Below are positions 1 to 5,500 of a stretch of 7,132 bases of DNA, one piece after another. Below the pieces are notes generated by a model. The model did not search any database. It worked only from the letters and a program-made list of their open reading frames with translations, and was not told the origin of the DNA. The stretch covers positions 1 to 7,132 of the forward strand of contig CALCWF010000170.1 in assembly GCA_937906355.1 (NCBI GenBank), in the 5' to 3' direction. Numbering within the stretch: the stretch's first letter is position 1; each line of letters starts with the position of its first letter. Both the position numbers and the translations under genes were made by a program. This DNA comes from an uncultured Rickettsiales bacterium. Lineage in GTDB: Bacteria > Pseudomonadota > Alphaproteobacteria > Rickettsiales > Deianiraeaceae.

Positions 1-1
1 T

Positions 2-676
2 TTGTCGAACGATAACGCTGTTGCTGTTGTCAAGTTGAACTGTGAAACTGATTTTGTTGCGAAAAATGAAAGATTCCAACAACTTGCAATGAAAATAACA
101 GAGATTGCTTTGAATGGCGAATGTCATGGCGTTGACGAATTATTGAACGAGGTTGTCGACGGTGGTAGTGTTAAAGATCTCGTGATGAATGCGATTGCTG
201 TGATAGGTGAAAATGTTGTCATTGGTGACGTTATGAAATATGCTTTACAAGATGGACAAAAGGCTACTTATTATGTTCACAATCAAGTCGAAGGAAACAA
301 AAATCTTGGTTGTATTGTTTCTGTTATTATATCTGATGGCAGAGATGACGATGAGAGTATGACGTTATTGAAGCAATTAAATATGCATATTGCGGCAATG
401 TCACCGATTGCTTTGAGTGAGGATAGGGTTAGCGACGATGTAATTGAACGTGAGAAGGCGGTTTATGAGGAACAAGTTTCTAAGTTGAATAAGCCAGCAG
501 ATATAGCAAAGAAGATGGTTGACGGTAAGTTGCGTAAATTTTACGAAGAACGTGTTTTATTGAAACAGATCTTCATCTTTGATAACAAAACTAGAATTGA
601 AGACGTTATATCCTCCCTTAATAAGAATAGCGACAGTAAGTTGGAGCTTGTTGATTTTATAAGATTCTCTATATAA
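2..676 (+). CDS. tsf: Translation elongation factor Ts (EF-Ts), 5' end outside window
   Basis: EF-Ts is the cytoplasmic nucleotide exchange factor that removes GDP from EF-Tu during protein synthesis. The visible 224 codons carry the family signature CETDFVAKNE (visible residues 14-23); its Asp-Phe pair is known in the family to insert near the EF-Tu nucleotide site. The core follows, with MHIAAMSPIAL (about residues 127-137), and then the C-terminal module with GKLRKFYEERVLLKQIF. The frame ends with UAA. The family is usually about 280-310 residues and TDFV normally lies near residue 80, so roughly 60 residues, including the N-terminal UBA-like domain, lie left of the window. The first visible codon is a TTG and should not be read as the start. 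The C-terminus is short, ending FIRFSI where many relatives continue with a charged tail. The next gene is tatD-like rather than the common pyrH. Identification is firm. Confidence 0.96.
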   Translation: MSNDNAVAVVKLNCETDFVAKNERFQQLAMKITEIALNGECHGVDELLNEVVDGGSVKDLVMNAIAVIGENVVIGDVMKYALQDGQKATYYVHNQVEGNKNLGCIVSVIISDGRDDDESMTLLKQLNMHIAAMSPIALSEDRVSDDVIEREKAVYEEQVSKLNKPADIAKKMVDGKLRKFYEERVLLKQIFIFDNKTRIEDVISSLNKNSDSKLELVDFIRFSI

Positions 677-683
677 ATTAATT

Positions 684-761
684 GCTTCGAACCGGTGAGT
701 TGTTCTCTTTGAAGGCTCAATCTACAATTTAAGATCGATCATTGGCGTTCCGGTTCGGAGT
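684..761 (+). promoter_or_regulatory. Structured leader between tsf and tatD-like gene, covering the RBS
   Basis: Bases 684-695 pair with 750-761 as a 12-bp stem. The core CGAACCGG/CCGGTTCG (688-695 with 750-757) is perfect, extended outward by four pairs including two G-U. Directly inside it, TGAG (696-699) pairs with CTCA (716-719). That arm continues through two G-U pairs and one bulge to TTC/GAA (703-705 with 711-713) around a 5-base loop. A weaker CAAT/ATTG arm (725-728 with 741-744) could complete a three-way junction. The 3' arm of the main stem contains GGAG (757-760), the only Shine-Dalgarno-like site before the ATG at 773. The pairing is seen directly; control of translation, or a role as a processing site after tsf, is inferred. 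No U-tract directly follows, so a simple terminator is less likely. It does not fit a tRNA on either strand. Confidence 0.5.
757..760 (+). promoter_or_regulatory. Shine-Dalgarno-like GGAG before first tatD-like gene
   Basis: GGAG sits 12 bases before the ATG at 773, somewhat farther than the usual 5-9. It is the only purine-rich candidate there. All four bases are paired in the predicted stem 684-761, so it would be hidden unless the stem opens. Confidence 0.4.
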
Positions 762-772
762 TATCTTGTTTT

Positions 773-1576
773 ATGACTACAATTTACGATTCACATTTAC
801 ATCTAGACCGTTGTAATAAAAAGAAGCTTCCGTATATAGTCAGTAGAGCGAAAAAAGCGGGAGTTAGATATATGATGAACGCCGGAATAGAGACTTCCGA
901 TATTGATAGTGTAGTTGAAATTTGCAAGAATTATAGTGACGATAGACTTGAAATTTTTTGTTCCGTTGCCAATCATCCGGAGAGAGTTAATAAGGTTGGC
1001 ATAATTTTGTCAAGCGAGTTAATGAAAACTGTAAATTCTAGTAATTTCGTTAAGGCAATTGGTGAGACGGGGATAGATACGCATAGACCGGAGTATGACA
1101 ATGACGTAATAAGACGACAGTTTGAAAGTTTCGAGATCCATGTTGACGTTGCTACGACAATGAAGCTTCCATTGATAGTGCATGCATATGGTAAGAATTC
1201 CGTGCAAAAGACTATCGATTTTTTGAATTCAAGAAGAAATAAAGATTTGTCGTTCGTTATGCATTGCTACGATGGAACATACGAACAAGCTAAACGGATA
1301 ATTGATAATAACGGCATTATATCTGTATCTGGCACGATTACTTATAAAAAGAATTCACATGTAAGAGATGCGATAAGGAAAATTCCACTCGACAGGTTGA
1401 CGATAGAGACTGACTCGCCGTATTTATCTCCGTATCCAGCTCTAAGAAGAGCCAATGAGCCGTCTTATATAGTTCATACTGCTAATTTTATTAGTGAACT
1501 TTTAGATATTAAATACGATGATCTTTGTTATATAACAACTCAGAACGCTTTGAGATTCTATAAACAGGTAGCTTGA
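773..1576 (+). CDS. TatD family metal-dependent hydrolase / DNase (first of two)
   Basis: A 267-residue protein of usual TatD length (about 260). The family forms a TIM-barrel of the amidohydrolase type that binds divalent metals and acts as a 3'-5' exonuclease or general DNase in the cytoplasm. All metal-ligand positions are visible: HLH (H8, H10), NHPE (H68), AIGETG (E98), IVHAYG (H137), MHCYDG (H164) and ETDSPYLSP (D214). The protein should therefore bind metal. Oddities: the usual His-x-Arg after the fifth strand is HAY here, lacking the Arg, and the usual GxHP is ANHP. The ATG at 773 gives the standard N-terminus with the HxH motif at residues 8-10; the stop is UGA. It follows tsf by 96 bases and precedes a paralogue by 68. 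The gene could be co-transcribed with tsf. Family assignment is firm, but the exact substrate is unknown, so no symbol is given. Confidence 0.93.
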   Translation: MTTIYDSHLHLDRCNKKKLPYIVSRAKKAGVRYMMNAGIETSDIDSVVEICKNYSDDRLEIFCSVANHPERVNKVGIILSSELMKTVNSSNFVKAIGETGIDTHRPEYDNDVIRRQFESFEIHVDVATTMKLPLIVHAYGKNSVQKTIDFLNSRRNKDLSFVMHCYDGTYEQAKRIIDNNGIISVSGTITYKKNSHVRDAIRKIPLDRLTIETDSPYLSPYPALRRANEPSYIVHTANFISELLDIKYDDLCYITTQNALRFYKQVA

Positions 1577-1604
1577 CGATGTCGATGTACGATTAGAGTG
1601 TATT

Positions 1605-1626
1605 GCAAATAATTTTGTTTTTTTTT
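1605..1626 (+). terminator. Weak hairpin plus T9 tract between the tatD-like genes
   Basis: GCAAA (1605-1609) can pair with TTTGT (1614-1618) around a 4-base loop, one pair being G-U. Nine T residues follow (1618-1626). The order resembles an intrinsic terminator, but the stem is short and A/T-rich and could arise by chance in AT-rich DNA. If real, it would reduce read-through between the two tatD-like genes. Confidence 0.2.
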
Positions 1627-1644
1627 ACTTTGCGTAGATTTTCT

Positions 1645-2436
1645 ATGCTATACGATACTCATTGTCATCTTAATGATAATAGCGACGAGGAGCTTGCGGG
1701 GATCGTGTCTCGTGCAAAAGACGTTGGTCTTGGATATATACTGCAAGCTGGAACGTCGAAGGGTGACGTTGAAAGGGATATTAAAATCAGTGAGAAGTTT
1801 AGCGATAATGAGATTAGAATAGGGTGTGCAGTAGCGATTCATCCGGAGAATGTCGTAAAAGAGTGGTATGAGATGGATGAAATAGTTAAAGTCGCTAGCA
1901 GTAGTTCGCATATATTAGCGATCGGTGAGACAGGATTAGATACGCATACTATTGAGAATGAAGATTTCTTTGATAAGCAGGTGAAAAGTTTTGAAAATCA
2001 TATTGTAGCATCACTTACTACAAGCAAGCCGTTGATTCTACATCTTAGAGGCGATAAGGCTATAACGAAAGCGATCGATATGCTACGATATTATTCAAAG
2101 AATAATACTATTAACGCCGTTTTACATAGCTATACAGGTGATTACGATAACGGAAAAAGAGCACTTGATTGTGGTTGTTATATTTCGTTTTCCGGTATAG
2201 TGACGTTTAAGAGTGCGAAAGATCTACGTGATGTAGTTAGAAGAGTGCCAATAGAGTCTATGTTCGTCGAGACGGACGCACCTTTTTTGTCGCCAGAGCC
2301 TATGCGAGGACGAAAGAATGAGACGTCTTTCGTGTCATATACAGCACGTTTTTTGTGTGATTTTTTGGGTGTTGAATATGATATTTTTTGTGATACGACG
2401 ACTAATGCTGTGAGATTTTTTAAAAATAAAAACTAA
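1645..2436 (+). CDS. TatD family metal-dependent hydrolase / DNase (second of two)
   Basis: A 263-residue paralogue of the preceding gene, with the same TIM-barrel metallohydrolase fold and likely DNase or exonuclease activity in the cytoplasm. The full ligand set is present: HCH (H6, H8), IHPE (H66), AIGETG (E95), LHLRGD (H133), HSYTG (H161) and ETDAPFLSP (D211). Unlike its neighbour it keeps the family His-x-Arg (R135), so it looks the more orthodox copy. The frame is open upstream to a TTG at 1603. The ATG at 1645 is preferred because it gives MLYDTHCHL, the normal family N-terminus, whereas the extra 14 residues would come partly from a poly-T tract. No clear Shine-Dalgarno precedes the ATG. 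The stop is UAA. Shared features with the first copy, including GETG[IL]DTH and a closing TTxNAxRFxK, suggest a duplication. Function beyond family level is not resolved. Confidence 0.92.
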   Translation: MLYDTHCHLNDNSDEELAGIVSRAKDVGLGYILQAGTSKGDVERDIKISEKFSDNEIRIGCAVAIHPENVVKEWYEMDEIVKVASSSSHILAIGETGLDTHTIENEDFFDKQVKSFENHIVASLTTSKPLILHLRGDKAITKAIDMLRYYSKNNTINAVLHSYTGDYDNGKRALDCGCYISFSGIVTFKSAKDLRDVVRRVPIESMFVETDAPFLSPEPMRGRKNETSFVSYTARFLCDFLGVEYDIFCDTTTNAVRFFKNKN

Positions 2437-2453
2437 AAAAACTAAATTAGGCA

Positions 2454-2489
2454 AGAAGACAATTACGTCTTTTCGAAAGAGATTTTTAT
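2454..2489 (+). terminator. Candidate terminator region after second tatD-like gene
   Basis: AGAAGAC (2454-2460) pairs with GTCTTTT (2467-2473) as a 7-bp stem with one G-U and a 6-base loop. Alternatively TCTTT (2468-2472) pairs with AAAGA (2476-2480) around a 3-base loop, followed two bases later by a TTTTTA run. The two folds share a strand and exclude each other. Either could end transcription before the strong promoter at 2490. Both stems are weak, so confidence is low. Confidence 0.3.
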
Positions 2490-2517
2490 TTGACATACGT
2501 TGCAATTATAGTATAAT
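2490..2517 (+). promoter_or_regulatory. Consensus sigma-70 promoter for the giant gene
   Basis: A perfect -35 hexamer TTGACA (2490-2495) and a perfect -10 hexamer TATAAT (2512-2517) are separated by 16 bp, one less than the optimum. Transcription should start about seven bases on, near G2524 or A2526. The ATG of the giant gene begins at 2529, so the 5' leader would be only about 3-5 bases. The match to consensus on both boxes and the position in an intergenic gap make this the best-supported regulatory site in the window. Strong constitutive expression is inferred. Confidence 0.85.
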
Positions 2518-2528
2518 TATCTCGTATT

Positions 2529-5500
2529 ATGGGAGGTAATAATAGAAAAACTTACGAAAAGCAACAGTCGATTCTTGCTATTGAGAGACTTAGAGATGTC
2601 TGTGGTAATAATATAATCGACCTCAACATTTTGAAGGAGATCGTTGCAGAGAAAAATAAGAGTAAGAATGGCGAGTATTATGATAGATTTTTTAACGGTT
2701 TTTTCTCGGAAAAAAATCTAAAAGAATATAAAATAAATTTCGAAAGTATTATTGAGGATATTATCAGTTCTGAAAACGACACGTTACAGAGAGACGAGTC
2801 AGAGGTGCTTATAGAGTTAACTAAGTATTGTGGCTTCTCCGAAAAAGAAAACAACGAATCAGACGATGTATATAAAACACGGTTAATAGATGCACCGAGT
2901 AGTTTCTTAAAGATGTTCAGCAGGGAAGAAGACCGGGTGAAGTTTATATCGAGATACGCAATAAATAATATCAAGAATGATAAGATTGCCAGTGAATTTA
3001 CAGCGAATGAGTTATATTGTCGCTATTTAAATGACGAGGCAATAGATTATTTGTCGAATTTGAGCAATGTAGCGAGAGGAGATATTTTACGTGCGAAGAC
3101 AAATCAATCTAGTGCATTAGACAGCAACGACAAGATTGAAAAAATTGAGGATAATTTTTTTGACATAACTTGCGATATAATTAAGCAAAATCCAGTCGGT
3201 CTTAATGCTAACGAGAAGAAGGCTTTTGATGAGCTTAAAGAGATATTGCAAAAAGAAATTAATGATACTGATCGCAAAATTCAAGGCAATAACGACGAAG
3301 ATGACGAAGAAAATGATGGCATTGATGTAGAAGAGAAGAAGGAAAACGAGAAGAATAAAAAGTTTAAAGACAAATGTTTAGCCTTAAGTAAGGAAGAAAA
3401 ATATAAGGATATAATTCCAATTTTAACAGACGATGAGAAGGAAAAGATATGTAATATACTGGCTGGGAAAGTTTCGCCGATGTCGGATAGCAATAACAGT
3501 GCAAGCGAGGTGATAAAAGAATATCGTCTGAATAAGGTGAAATATATTTTATTGTCAAAGCTATTAAAACGACATGATATGTTCGGTGAATCTAACGATG
3601 GATACAACAATATTTCATGTATAGTTGCAGTGAGAAAGATCGTGAATCTTTCGTTGAACGACGAATTGCTTGACAGTGTTGTATACGATTGGAACGCCGA
3701 CGGTTCTAAAGATATCGATGAGTTGATTGAAAAAAGTATCAATATATCTAGCGATGATGGCGTTATAATCGGTAATGCTATTGAAGATACATTATTATCG
3801 CCGGAAGATGTTTTGGTCGGATACGATAGACGCAGTGGAGACGAGAGCGACGAATCTGTCACCATAGATGAAGGCGATGATGATAAGAAGACAAGAAAAA
3901 TGAAGTTTGATGACGCGATGACGAAGGCGAACGAGTGTGATAAAGTAACGTTTCTACCTGTGTATGGATGTAAAAAAAACGATGCAAACGCAGACGAGGT
4001 TGCGGTGAAAATTATTACTACAAATAGCGAGGATGAATATGGTGAGAATGTGGAAAAGAATGAGATCGTTATAGCTTTCAATGCCGATAATAGGAATATT
4101 AGAAATGGTATATTTAATAATCTTTTGAGTAATTTTAATTTGTGCGAAAAAGTCAATACTCGCGATAAGATAATAAAAGACTATGCCGATGTTGTTTTAA
4201 AGCTGAAAGATGACGTTTCGACAGTTGATGATAGTAACAATCTTGGTATTTATAGCAAGTTATTTTCGTATAAGATGACCACATCGCTCGGAGCCATGAA
4301 GATGGACGATAACAATGATTTTTTTAACGATCTCGGAACCAATACGAATTTGCATAGACTTGACTTTACCGAATATAATTTGACCTGCGACGCTTTATTG
4401 GAAATATTGAAGACGAGTTTTTTATCTGGGAAATCTCTCTATGAATTCGAGGTATATGTGAGCGACCCGGCTAATTTAGCTAAAATGCTAGATGAGTATC
4501 GGAAGTTCAAAAATGACAACAAGGATAGATTATCTACTGGTGTATTACGTCTTGTCGTGAATAGCGATGCTACTTTGAACGACGGGCAGTCGAAGAAACT
4601 GGTTGATTACTTTAATAACGAAAAATATTTCGGTTTTGATGAATTGAAGATTAACAATAGTTGTCTAAAAACCTATTTAGACAAGAGCGACGGCATATCG
4701 AAAGATAATTTTACCGTTTTCATAGGTAGCGATGGATTTTTTAATGTCGATAGAGTCGGCGGTAGAGACAGAAGAAAAAATATAGATGAGTACATAGTTA
4801 ATGATTTTAGCGGTATAAAACAAGAAAGTAAAAACTATATTCACGTTTCTGCGAAGACGGATAAGGAGAAAGATAAGGAATACGACGATATTGCGGTAAA
4901 AAATGACTGGTTGGATGAAAAGGTGAAAAACATTTTAAGTGGAAGAAATAATGACGTCGAAACGGAACAAAATGTAGAACAAAGTCAGGAGTCGAATGTC
5001 GATGTCGACGTTATGATAATGTTGATTAATAAAAAGCCTGAAAAGAAAAGTATTCCCGATATAATGCTTATAACAAGGGAAAATTGTTCTACAGAAATAC
5101 CAAAAATGTTGTCTCCTGACAATAATCTTATCAGCATTGATACTAAGATCTTTCTTTCAAGGATAATTTGCGACGAAAATAATAGAGTAGACAAAGGGCT
5201 TTGTGTAGACTTATTTGACAAAATATCAAGAACGTCGAATGACGATGATGTTAATCATATACAAAAGACGGTGAAAGACAGATTTGCAAACATAGCCTTT
5301 ACGCATGAGGCATTTATTGCGTGCATTAGAAACTTTATGGAGTGTGGTTCGTCTCTTTGCTGTTGTGACTTTTTAGGTGATCCTAACTTCGAGATCTATA
5401 AAAGAGAGGATGAAGAGAAAGGATTTTTTGTTCATTACGACATAACGACTAACAAAAACGAGTATAAAGATTCGATAGCAACAATGATAAAACCAGTGCC

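Noticed and set aside
648..677. Possible promoter for the first tatD-like gene (TTGTTG ... TATAAA) at the end of tsf
   Set aside because: The -35 box matches poorly and A/T-rich -10-like sequences are common here. The match is too weak to list.
684..761. tRNA gene, suggested by TTCGAAC and the length of the folded region
   Set aside because: The bases flanking TTCGAAC do not form a T-stem on either strand, and there is no anticodon arm or proper 7-bp acceptor arrangement.
1019..1207. Antisense frame inside the first tatD-like gene, and another at 1648-1911 inside the second
   Set aside because: Fully covered by well-supported TatD genes with intact catalytic motifs. The antisense products show no motif.
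1577..1588. Direct repeat CGATGT x2 after the first tatD-like gene
   Set aside because: Only two short copies, with no further units and no match to a known operator pattern that I can support.
1603..1644. 14-residue N-terminal extension of the second tatD-like gene from a TTG start
   Set aside because: The extension is encoded partly by a poly-T tract and lies outside the family's normal N-terminus, which begins at ATG 1645.
3281..4156. Long open frame on the - strand (291 codons), with smaller ones at 2678-2974, 4985-5221, 5373-5597 and 6329-6526
   Set aside because: They lie antisense inside the giant + strand gene. Their Ser/Phe/Leu-rich, low-complexity products are what reverse reading of Asp/Glu/Lys codons gives. 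They show no recognisable motif.
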